A stretch of DNA of 64,000 bases, taken from contig NZ_JAIWYX010000007.1 in the NCBI RefSeq assembly GCF_020251205.1, forward strand, positions 124,001 to 188,000, written 5' to 3'. Below, one piece after another: positions 45,328 through 52,533 of the stretch. The position numbers were made by a program, and so were the translations under genes. Source of the stretch: Arthrobacter sp. M4 (lineage in GTDB: Bacteria > Actinomycetota > Actinomycetes > Actinomycetales > Micrococcaceae). Positions within the stretch are counted from its first letter, which is position 1. Every line of letters starts with the position of its first letter. Under the pieces are notes generated by a model. The model made no database searches. It had not been told where the DNA came from and worked only from the letters and a program-made list of their open reading frames with translations.

Positions 45328-45501
45328 CTAGGCCGCGTCAGCATTTTCGAGGTAGAGTCCCGCCCACGGTGAGCAGCTCAGTTCACCGGCGCCGTTCACC
45401 GCGAGTGACGGAACTTGGGCGGGAACTGCAGCGTGGCCAGCCCGTACTGTGCGGCGCATCTGGCGGAAGGCATTGGCGAAAACGCGATGCATTGTGGACA
45501 T
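45328..45501 (-). CDS. Small ORF of 57 residues behind an operator-controlled promoter
   Basis: I do not recognise this protein. It has a basic N-terminal part (HRVFANAFRQMRRTVRAG) and an uncharged C-terminal part with one Cys (GAGELSCSPWAGLYLENADA). ATG at 45501 follows GAGGAGCC at good spacing. A promoter candidate and three TGAAC-N5-GTTCA-type sites lie 90-210 nt upstream, an argument for a real transcript. No homologue comes to mind. Confidence 0.42.
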   Translation of the reverse strand: MSTMHRVFANAFRQMRRTVRAGHAAVPAQVPSLAVNGAGELSCSPWAGLYLENADAA

Positions 45502-45592
45502 CTCAGGCTCCTCGCTTTCGAAGGGAGCCTCAAGGGCTCCGGTGATTGACGTGTTCGTTTCTCTGGGAGCCGCCTTTGGCTCGATGAGAAAT

Positions 45593-45607
45593 TGAACGTT
45601 GCGTTCA
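45593..45607. promoter_or_regulatory. TGAAC-N5-GTTCA operator
   Basis: Perfect inverted repeat with spacer GTTGC, located downstream of the candidate -10 at 45625-45630 on the minus strand, at the position of a repressor site. Confidence 0.75.
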
Positions 45608-45624
45608 TACTTCGAACGTGCTTC

Positions 45625-45654
45625 TATTGTGTCCCTCCTCACGTCGGATTGCAA
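45625..45654 (-). promoter_or_regulatory. Candidate promoter for the small-ORF transcript (TTGCAA-18-CACAAT)
   Basis: Minus-strand TTGCAA at 45654-45649 and CACAAT at 45631-45626, about 17-18 nt apart, lie between the operators at 45593 and 45673. Confidence 0.4.
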
Positions 45655-45672
45655 GATTTTTGGGCAATATTT

Positions 45673-45707
45673 TGAACGCAATGTTCATGAGCTGAACGCT
45701 GCGTTGT
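45673..45707. promoter_or_regulatory. Two further operators, 20 bp apart
   Basis: TGAAC-N5-GTTCA at 45673-45687 is perfect; TGAAC-N5-GTTGT at 45693-45707 is degenerate in the second arm. Their 20-bp spacing and the 80-bp distance to 45593 would allow cooperative or looped binding. Confidence 0.7.
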
Positions 45708-45755
45708 GGCGCGCTGAGCGACGCCCTCGAAATCGACGCCCGTGGTGACGCGGAA

Positions 45756-46586
45756 TTACCGGGGCCGGTACCCCATCTTTGCGCTAATGCGCAGTCCTGC
45801 CTCGGTGATGGCCTCGACCAGTCCGGGCACTTCTTCTGGTTTGAAGCGGAAAGCCGGGCCCGAAATGCTGACGGAGCCGATCACTTCGCCCAGATGGTTG
45901 TAAACCGGCACAGCCATGGAGTTCAGGCCAATCTCGAACTCTTCCAACGTCACGGCGTAACCGTTATGGGCAACGTCGATTAGCTGCTTCTCCAGGATCT
46001 TGCGGTCCGTAATGGTACGGGGCGTCCTACCCGGAAGGCCTGTTTCTTTGAGGATCCGCGTTCGTTCGTCGGCAGGCAACGCAGCGAGCAGGACTTTGCC
46101 ACTGGATGTGGCATGCAGGGGCGTTAGGCTGCCCACCCAGTCAAAGGTGGCGAGCGTGGATGGTCCCATTGCCTGGTCCACGTTGACCGCATAGTTGGAT
46201 CGCAACACAGCGAGGTTGACGGTCTCTTTCCATTCTTCGGCCAGGTTCTCCAGGAAAGGCCTGGCCTCACGAACCAGGCTAAGGCGGCCGGGGATGGAAC
46301 TGGCAAGCCGCAACACACCGAAACCGAGTTGGTATTTTCCGCGCTCACTGTTCTGGTGGACTATTTCCCGGGTCACCAATGACCCCAGCAACCTGGAAAC
46401 TGTGGATTTGTGCACGCCCATTTCCTCGGCGATCTCACTCACGCCGGCGTGTCCGTCCCGTGCCAGGATCTCCAGGACCTGGAGGGCCCGGTCCACTGAC
46501 TGCACGCCGCCTTGCTGACCGCCTTCAGCTTCGACGTCGGCCTCAGATTCGTAGTTGACGGTCATGATCCATGCACCCATGTCCAT
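45756..46586 (-). CDS. IclR family transcriptional regulator
   Basis: A 276-residue IclR protein: helix-turn-helix GVSEIAEEMGVHKSTVSRLL (about residues 50-70), effector domain with LHATSSGKVLLAALPADERT, VTLEEFEIGLNSMAVPVYNH and VSISGPAFRF. ATG at 46586 is used; the ATG at 46565 is possible and neither has a strong ribosome site. It ends 49 nt from the operator array, so it may act on the small-ORF promoter. I see no matching operator in its own upstream region. Confidence 0.9.
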   Translation of the reverse strand: MDMGAWIMTVNYESEADVEAEGGQQGGVQSVDRALQVLEILARDGHAGVSEIAEEMGVHKSTVSRLLGSLVTREIVHQNSERGKYQLGFGVLRLASSIPGRLSLVREARPFLENLAEEWKETVNLAVLRSNYAVNVDQAMGPSTLATFDWVGSLTPLHATSSGKVLLAALPADERTRILKETGLPGRTPRTITDRKILEKQLIDVAHNGYAVTLEEFEIGLNSMAVPVYNHLGEVIGSVSISGPAFRFKPEEVPGLVEAITEAGLRISAKMGYRPR

Positions 46587-46705
46587 TCCAGGGCCCGCAA
46601 GCCCTCCACAAGGTTCGGAGCGTCCTATCGTTTAGCTCCACGTTTCTGATCCTAGACCGGTAAATGTGACCCAGCCGACATTGCGTTAAGGCGCGTTAAG
46701 AGAGT

Positions 46706-47278
46706 TCAGGCCAATGGGAGCCGCATCAACACGCGCGGAAATCCGTTCAGCACGGAATCGGTGTCAGCCGCTTTGTTAAATCCTGCTTCTTCAAAGAGCT
46801 TCCGCGTGCCAACGTACGCCATCGTGAGATCCACGCGATGGCCATGGTTATCCACAGGGTAACCTTCGATGGCGGGTGCCCCGTAGCTTCGGGCAAAGTC
46901 CACCGCACCCCGAAGCAGGTGGTGGGAAATGCCCTTGCCGCGATGGCCGGGCCGTACGCGAATGCACCACACAGTCCACACGTCGAGATCGTCCACATGC
47001 GGAATCTTGCGGTTGCGGGCAAAGCTGGTGTCCGCGCGCGGGTGGACAGCCGCCCACCCAACTACCTCGTCGCCGTCGTACGCCAGCACCCCGGGCGGCG
47101 GGTCGGCCGCCACCAGTTGTTGCACGAGCTCTCCACGTTCCGTTCCGCGCAGTGTGACGTTCTGCTTGGAGCCGATGCGGTAGCTCAGGCACCAGCACAC
47201 GGTGGCATCGGGCCGCTTGGGCCCCACCATCGTCTTGACATCGTCGAATCGCGTTGCCGGGCGAACTTCAATGGCCAT
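46706..47278 (-). CDS. GNAT family N-acetyltransferase
   Basis: A 190-residue acetyltransferase with the acetyl-CoA motif IRVRPGHRGKGISHHLLRGA, preceded by VVGWAAVHPR. The C-terminal segment (YVGTRKLFEEAGF) is the usual beta-bulge and tail. Substrate unknown. It is divergent from hxlB across 181 nt and not obviously tied to either neighbour. Confidence 0.82.
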   Translation of the reverse strand: MAIEVRPATRFDDVKTMVGPKRPDATVCWCLSYRIGSKQNVTLRGTERGELVQQLVAADPPPGVLAYDGDEVVGWAAVHPRADTSFARNRKIPHVDDLDVWTVWCIRVRPGHRGKGISHHLLRGAVDFARSYGAPAIEGYPVDNHGHRVDLTMAYVGTRKLFEEAGFNKAADTDSVLNGFPRVLMRLPLA

Positions 47279-47359
47279 CCGGGCAATACCCCCTTCGCTA
47301 AGCCAGCATTCCAGATCTACCGCACGCCCTTGCCCTGCGCCATGGCGATTGCTTGCTAA

Positions 47360-47375
47360 CTACCCGTTCGGGTAG
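47360..47375. promoter_or_regulatory. CTACCCG-N2-CGGGTAG palindrome upstream of hxlB
   Basis: Perfect 7-bp arms around TT, 85-100 nt before the hxlB start and 82 nt from the GNAT start. A candidate site for a formaldehyde-responsive regulator; G-tract inverted repeats of this style are seen for the CsoR/FrmR family, a loose analogy. Confidence 0.5.
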
Positions 47376-47459
47376 GAGAAACCGTCCTTTGATGGCGTTT
47401 TGCCTATCCTTTTTGCCCATCAATATGGAATTCAACAGCTTTTTCCGAAGGAGGATTCC

Positions 47460-48062
47460 ATGAGTGTCATCGCAGATACCGATCCGGTGGCGCTGGCGGA
47501 CACCGCCCAGTCCATTGCCGGCAATCTGCTTTTGATCCACGACGAGATCGGCCGCACGGCTGCCGCCGTCGACCCGCACCAGGTTGCCGCACTGACCACG
47601 GAACTCAAGGCCGCTGAGCGGATTTTCGTCACGGGTGCGGGCCGCAGCGGACTCGTCCTCAAGATGGCCGCAATGCGGCTGATGCACCTTGGCCTCAGCG
47701 TCCACGTGGTGGGCGAGGTCACCGCACCGGCTATCCGTGAAGGTGACCTGCTGCTCGCTGCGTCGGGCTCCGGCACCACTTCCGGCGTGGTCAAGGCAGC
47801 GGAAACGGCAGCCCGCCAAGGCGCCCGCGTCGCCGTCTACACCACCAACCCGGAGTCCCCGCTCGCCCAAGTTGCGGACGCCGTCGTACGTATCCCTGCC
47901 GCACAGAAGACCGACCACGGCTCCACCGTCTCCCGGCAGTACTCGGGCAGCCTGTTCGAGCAGGTCCTTTTCACGGTGACGGAATCTGTGTTCCAGAGCC
48001 TGTGGGACCACGATGCGTCAGCGGCCGAGGATCTCTGGCTGCGGCACGCGAACCTCGAGTAA
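47460..48062 (+). CDS. hxlB: 6-phospho-3-hexuloisomerase
   Basis: PHI isomerises 3-hexulose 6-phosphate to fructose 6-phosphate in the ribulose monophosphate cycle. The 200-residue SIS-domain protein has IFVTGAGRSGLVLKMAAMRL, HVVGEVTAPAIREGDLLLAA, SGSGTTSGVVKAAETA and a C-terminal SRQYSGSLFEQVLF, all typical. ATG at 47460 follows GAAGGAGG, an ideal ribosome site. hxlA follows after 53 nt. Confidence 0.93.
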   Translation: MSVIADTDPVALADTAQSIAGNLLLIHDEIGRTAAAVDPHQVAALTTELKAAERIFVTGAGRSGLVLKMAAMRLMHLGLSVHVVGEVTAPAIREGDLLLAASGSGTTSGVVKAAETAARQGARVAVYTTNPESPLAQVADAVVRIPAAQKTDHGSTVSRQYSGSLFEQVLFTVTESVFQSLWDHDASAAEDLWLRHANLE

Positions 48063-48115
48063 CCACCTCCACAAGTCAGTACCAGTAATAACCAAAATAG
48101 AAAGTAGAGTTCCCC

Positions 48116-48739
48116 GTGAAACTGCAAGTCGCTATGGACGTCCTCACCGTCGAAGCTGCCCTTGAACTTGCCGGGCAGGTCGCCGAGTCAGTTGACATCC
48201 TGGAGCTGGGCACCCCGCTCATCAAGAACGCCGGCCTCTCCGCCGTGACCGCCATCAAGAGCGCGCACCCGGACAAGATCGTTTTCGCCGACCTGAAGAC
48301 CATGGACGCCGGGGAGCTTGAAGCCGAGCTCGCTTTCGGTGCCGGCGCTGACCTGGTCACCGTCCTCGGCAGCGCCGACGACTCCACCATCGTCGGTGCC
48401 GTCAAGGCCGCCAAGGCGCACAACAAGGGTGTTGTGGTTGACCTGATCGGCGTGGAGGACAAGGTTAGCCGCGCCCAGGAAGTCCGCGCCCTCGGTGCCA
48501 AGTTCGTCGAGATGCACGCAGGTCTGGACGAGCAGGCCAAGCCGGGCTACAACCTGAACGTCCTTCTGAACGCCGGCGAGCAGGCACGCGTGCCGTTCTC
48601 CGTGGCTGGTGGCGTGAACATCTCCACCATCAACTCCGTCCAGCGCGCCGGCGCCGAAGTCGCCGTCGTCGGCGGCGCTGTCTACAGCGCCGAGGACCCC
48701 GCACTGGCAGCCAAGGAGCTCCGCGCCGCGATCATCTAG
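48116..48739 (+). CDS. hxlA: 3-hexulose-6-phosphate synthase
   Basis: HPS joins formaldehyde to ribulose 5-phosphate. The 207-residue protein has the orotidine-decarboxylase-fold catalytic segment VFADLKTMDAGELEAELAFG, ADLVTVLGSADDSTI, and a phosphate site in SVAGGVNISTI and VVGGAVYSA. GTG at 48116 starts the frame with only a weak upstream purine run. Together with hxlB it lets the cell fix formaldehyde made by the demethylation enzymes encoded elsewhere in this window. Confidence 0.93.
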   Translation: MKLQVAMDVLTVEAALELAGQVAESVDILELGTPLIKNAGLSAVTAIKSAHPDKIVFADLKTMDAGELEAELAFGAGADLVTVLGSADDSTIVGAVKAAKAHNKGVVVDLIGVEDKVSRAQEVRALGAKFVEMHAGLDEQAKPGYNLNVLLNAGEQARVPFSVAGGVNISTINSVQRAGAEVAVVGGAVYSAEDPALAAKELRAAII

Positions 48740-48754
48740 TCGCCCGCATTAGGT

Positions 48755-48808
48755 ACGACGGCGGCCCGCGCCTTCCGGGATTTTCTCCCGGAGGCGCGGG
48801 CCGTCGTC
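48755..48808. terminator. Strong bidirectional terminator between hxlA and the FGE gene
   Basis: ACGACGGC at 48755 pairs with GCCGTCGT ending at 48808, with an inner CCCGCGCCTCCGGGA-type stem and a TTTTC loop. It separates convergent genes. Confidence 0.85.
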
Positions 48809-48841
48809 GTTGTTGTGGAGTTTGACCGGGGCAGGGTTGCA

Positions 48842-49867
48842 TTAGCTGGTAAGCGCTACAGTGCGGAAGCCGCAATTGCCGCTGGAAGAATCCGGAGTGT
48901 TGGACGTCCGCGCTGCAACGCGGTAGCGGTTGCAGTAGGAGTCGTGACATAGGTAAGAGCCGCCCCGCATCACCCTGCCGGCTCCGATCGAGGGGCCTTG
49001 GGGATTGTCCTTGGGGGAGTTGCGGTAGTACTTGGGTAGGAACCAGTCGGCGCACCACTCCCACACATTTCCCGCCATTTCGTAGAGTCCATAGCCGTTG
49101 GCCGGGAAGGATCTCACCGGGGCAGTCCCCACATAGCCGTCGTCCTGGCTATTGCTGGTGGGAAACTTGCCTTGCCAGATATTGCATCGGTGCTGCCCGT
49201 CCGGAGTGAGGTCGTCGCCCCACGCGTATCGCTTGTCGTGAAGGCCTCCGCGGGCGGCGAATTCCCACTCGGCCTCGGTGGGCAGGCGACGCCCCGCCCA
49301 GGCGCAATAGGCCAGGGCATCGTGGTGGGTGACGTGGACCACGGGATGGTCGGGTATCTCTTTCCAGTCTGAAGAGCGGCCGGCTGGATGGGCCCAATCA
49401 GCGCCCTTGACGTTGAGCCACCATGGGGCTCCGGCCGCGGCGCCAATGATGTGGTCCTTGGGAGCTTTCGCAAGCAAATGGAACACTGCGGAGCTGCCGT
49501 ACTGCTCGGCTTCGGTCCGGTAGCCGGTGTCCTTAATGAAGCCGGCGAACATTTCATTGGTTACGGCGGTGGCGTCTATGCGGAATGCGCCCAAGCGAAC
49601 CGGATGCACCGGAGTTTCGCCGTCCGACGCATAGCCCTCATTGAAGCCGTCGCCCATCAGGAACTCACCGCCCGGTAGCAGGATGTCGTTGTGTTGTGTA
49701 TTTGGGCCAGGGGCGACGGGCAGGTTCTTGTTGTCGTGGCTTGGCTTGAGCCCCAGTTCGAGCAGATTGTCTCCTGGGGTCGATTCGCTGTACCCGGCGC
49801 TGCGCGTAAAGGCGCCCTTTGATGCTGAACAGCATCCTTCAGCATGCGGCGTTGGCATCCCTTGCAT
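48842..49867 (-). CDS. Formylglycine-generating enzyme (sulfatase-modifying factor)
   Basis: This 341-residue FGE oxidises the CxPxR cysteine of sulfatases to formylglycine. The SUMF1 fold is clear: PGGEFLMGDGFNEGYASDGE, AVTNEMFAGFIKDTGYRTEA, RRLPTEAEWEFAARGG, GLYEMAGNVWEWCADWF. The copper-binding catalytic pair Cys307 and Cys312 lies in GSYLCHDSYCNRYRVAAR, as in the Streptomyces enzyme. ATG at 49867 follows GAGGTG; the frame extends upstream to 49981 through the padR promoter. The sulfatase at 50730 is the evident client. Confidence 0.92.
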   Translation of the reverse strand: MQGMPTPHAEGCCSASKGAFTRSAGYSESTPGDNLLELGLKPSHDNKNLPVAPGPNTQHNDILLPGGEFLMGDGFNEGYASDGETPVHPVRLGAFRIDATAVTNEMFAGFIKDTGYRTEAEQYGSSAVFHLLAKAPKDHIIGAAAGAPWWLNVKGADWAHPAGRSSDWKEIPDHPVVHVTHHDALAYCAWAGRRLPTEAEWEFAARGGLHDKRYAWGDDLTPDGQHRCNIWQGKFPTSNSQDDGYVGTAPVRSFPANGYGLYEMAGNVWEWCADWFLPKYYRNSPKDNPQGPSIGAGRVMRGGSYLCHDSYCNRYRVAARTSNTPDSSSGNCGFRTVALTS

Positions 49868-49950
49868 GATCACCTCGTTGTAAGCCTCCAATCGAAGACC
49901 CTCTCTATTAAGCCAGAGGGGAATTCGGGTCCTTGGGAGGATTCCATTTG

Positions 49951-49961
49951 TGTCATTGACA
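49951..49961. promoter_or_regulatory. TGTCA-T-TGACA palindrome between the FGE and padR genes
   Basis: A perfect 11-bp palindrome in the 157-nt divergent spacer, followed by GAGTACTC (49962-49969). Either could be the PadR site controlling both directions. Confidence 0.4.
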
Positions 49962-50024
49962 GAGTACTCCACTTGTGCCATCCTCGGAAGTAGAAAACGT
50001 GACGCGGGTCACGGAGAACTAACA

Positions 50025-50651
50025 ATGGAGTCAGCGATGAAGCTGGAGCACATCCTTCTGGGCGTCCTGCTGGAACACCCGAGCACTGGATACGACCTCA
50101 AAAAATACTTGGATACGCATGGCCGCTTCCTACGGTCCAACACCCAGATGAGCCAGGTCTATCGCTCGCTTGGGACCATGGAAAAGCAGGGCTGGGTCAC
50201 GCATGATGTGGAACCACGGCCGGGGGCGCAGGATGCCAAGACCTACCGCGTGACCGAAGAAGGTGCCACGGTGTTCCTCGATTGGCTTACCGGGCCTTAC
50301 CACCCGCCAACGCGCTTCCAGGATCCGGAGCTTGCCGTGCGGCTGACGTTCGCAGGCTTTATGAGCGCCGAGCAACTGCTCCGGATCTTGGACACGGAGA
50401 TCCAAACGCGCCAGGACGAAATCGCCCGCTATCGCCACCGCGACCGGCGGCAACAGTGGGCGGCAACGATTCCCTTTGACACTGAACTCGCTGATGCGCT
50501 GGGGGAGCGGCTGCACCAGTTGGGTGCGGCAGCCATCGATACCCACATGGCAGCCATGATCGAGCTCCGACGCGACCTCCTTGACGGGAAGCTGTCTTCC
50601 CGCTCGCTGACAGCCATTCCTGGCGAAATCTTGCCCGAGCGGTTGTCCTGA
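50025..50651 (+). CDS. PadR family transcriptional regulator
   Basis: A 208-residue PadR-type regulator. The winged helix opens with KLEHILLGVLLEHPSTGYDL and includes SQVYRSLGTMEKQGWVTHD and TYRVTEEGATVFLDWL. The helical C-terminal dimerisation domain spans about residues 95-175. ATG at 50025 follows GGAGA; ATG at 50037 is a close alternative. It lies 79 nt before the sulfatase gene and probably controls sulfatase, its transporter and the divergent FGE gene. Confidence 0.88.
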   Translation: MESAMKLEHILLGVLLEHPSTGYDLKKYLDTHGRFLRSNTQMSQVYRSLGTMEKQGWVTHDVEPRPGAQDAKTYRVTEEGATVFLDWLTGPYHPPTRFQDPELAVRLTFAGFMSAEQLLRILDTEIQTRQDEIARYRHRDRRQQWAATIPFDTELADALGERLHQLGAAAIDTHMAAMIELRRDLLDGKLSSRSLTAIPGEILPERLS

Positions 50652-50729
50652 TATGCCGCGCCCGGCCCTAGCCCCGGGCGTTTCTCAATGGACACCACGC
50701 CATATCTGATTTCTCGTGAAAGGACCCGC

Positions 50730-52499
50730 ATGAGGGCCATCATCCTTATGTTCGACAGCCTTAACAGGCACATGCTTTCCCCCTACGCGGCGAACACCAT
50801 TGTTAACGCGCCGAACTTCGCCCGACTTGCTGCGAAGTCAACTACCTTTGAAAACTTCTACGCCGGTTCAATGCCGTGCATGCCCGCCCGCCGCGAAATG
50901 CACACTGGGCGCTACAACTTCCTGCACCGCAGCTGGGGTCCGCTGGAGCCCTTCGACGATTCGATGCCGGAGATGCTCAAGAAGGCCGGGATCCACACCC
51001 ACTTGGTGTCCGACCACCCGCATTACTGGGAAGACGGCGGCGCCACCTATCACCCCCGCTACAGCACCTGGGAATTCTTCCGCGGCCAGGAAGGCGATCC
51101 CTGGAAAGGTGTCGTCTCCCCGGCGACGGGCGACGGCGGCGACTGGCGCTCAGGAATGAAGCGCCAGGACCTCATCAACCGTTCCTACATGCCCACTGAA
51201 GCCGAGCATTCGCAGACCCAGACGGTGGATGCTGGCCTGCACTTCATCGACGTGAACCAGGCCGCGGACCAGTGGATGCTTCAGATCGAACTCTTCGATC
51301 CGCACGAGCCCTTCTTCACGCACGCCGCGTACAAGGCGATGTATCCGCATCGCTACGACGGACCTGAATTCGACTGGCCCGGCTACCAAAAAGTCACCGA
51401 ATCCCCTGACCAAGTGGAGCACGCCCGCTACGAGTACGCGGCACTGGTGTCCATGTGCGACAAGTCCCTTGGCCGGGTTCTGGATGCGATGGACAAGTAC
51501 AACATGTGGGAAGACACCCTGCTGCTGGTCAACACGGACCATGGCTTCCTGCTGGGCGAGCACGGCTGGTGGGCCAAGTCCGTCCAGCCCTGGTTCAACG
51601 AGCTGGTGCACTTGCCGATGTTCCTCTGGGATCCACGCACGGCAGGCCGTGACACAAGGCGCGGCGCGCTGGCGCAGACCATCGACATCGCACCGACCAT
51701 GCTGCGGTACTTCGGGCTCGAGCCGACGCCGGACATGCAGGGCCGGGACCTCGCTGCAGTCCTCGACGACGATACACGGATCCGTGAGGCGGCACTTTTC
51801 GGTATCCACGGTGGCCACGTCAACGTCACTGACGGCCGCTATGTCTACATGCGCGCCGCCGTCGACTCCTCCAATAAGCCGCTGGAGGACTACACGCTCA
51901 TGCCCACCCACATGCGGAGCCGTTTTGCGGTCTCCGAACTCAGCGAGTGGGAGCCAGGCGAGCCGCTCAGCTTCACCAAGGGCCTTCGCACCATGCGTAT
52001 ACAGACTAAATCGTTGATGAACCCCTGGGTCCACGGAACCCTGCTGTTCGACCTCGAAAACGATCCCGAACAGTTGCAGCCGCTCCTGGACGACCAGCAG
52101 GAACTGCGGATGCTCCGGCTCCTGGCGCGACTGATGCACCAGAGCGACGCACCGCTCAGCCAGTTCGAACGGCTTGGCATCCCGTTCGATTCCGAACCCG
52201 CAGAGGAGCACCTCCTGGTCCGGTCTCAATCCGAAAGGGCCGGCAACGCCCTGGAACCTCTGCCGCCGCTGGAGAGCTTCCCGGACAACGGCGCAGCCCT
52301 CACAATCCCCGTACTGGAGCTGCTCCAGAATGACGCCGCCCGGGAGATCCTCAGGCAACACCTGCCGCACCTCGTCTCTACCGAACTCATCAACATCCCG
52401 GCCCAACTCAGCCTGTACCAGCTGGCCGCAGTCAGCCCGGTACCGCCAAGCGCACTCCGCACAATCGCCGACACCATGGCCGCCCTCCCCACGGCCTAA
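50730..52499 (+). CDS. Sulfatase (alkaline phosphatase fold, Cys type)
   Basis: A 589-residue sulfatase. Cys50 lies in SMPCMPARREMHTGR, matching the CxPxR activation motif. Metal ligands are suggested by MFDSLN at the start and NTDHGFLLGEHGWW in the middle. There is no signal peptide, so it should act in the cytoplasm, and the FGE has none either. The substrate is some sulfate ester or sulfamate, presumably imported by the MFS protein encoded 34 nt downstream. Choline-O-sulfate is tempting given betA/betB, but the protein is longer than BetC and does not show its usual active-site surroundings. ATG at 50730 follows GAAAGGA. Confidence 0.9.
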   Translation: MRAIILMFDSLNRHMLSPYAANTIVNAPNFARLAAKSTTFENFYAGSMPCMPARREMHTGRYNFLHRSWGPLEPFDDSMPEMLKKAGIHTHLVSDHPHYWEDGGATYHPRYSTWEFFRGQEGDPWKGVVSPATGDGGDWRSGMKRQDLINRSYMPTEAEHSQTQTVDAGLHFIDVNQAADQWMLQIELFDPHEPFFTHAAYKAMYPHRYDGPEFDWPGYQKVTESPDQVEHARYEYAALVSMCDKSLGRVLDAMDKYNMWEDTLLLVNTDHGFLLGEHGWWAKSVQPWFNELVHLPMFLWDPRTAGRDTRRGALAQTIDIAPTMLRYFGLEPTPDMQGRDLAAVLDDDTRIREAALFGIHGGHVNVTDGRYVYMRAAVDSSNKPLEDYTLMPTHMRSRFAVSELSEWEPGEPLSFTKGLRTMRIQTKSLMNPWVHGTLLFDLENDPEQLQPLLDDQQELRMLRLLARLMHQSDAPLSQFERLGIPFDSEPAEEHLLVRSQSERAGNALEPLPPLESFPDNGAALTIPVLELLQNDAAREILRQHLPHLVSTELINIPAQLSLYQLAAVSPVPPSALRTIADTMAALPTA

Positions 52500-52533
52500 C
52501 CCCAGCACCCTGACAACGCAGACAGGACCTCAC

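Noticed and set aside
50730..52499. Choline sulfatase (BetC)
   Set aside because: It is longer than BetC, its active-site surroundings differ, and betA/betB are 40 kb away with separate regulation.
51150..52508. 452-codon minus-strand open frame
   Set aside because: Antisense of the sulfatase gene, which has the CxPxR motif and normal start.
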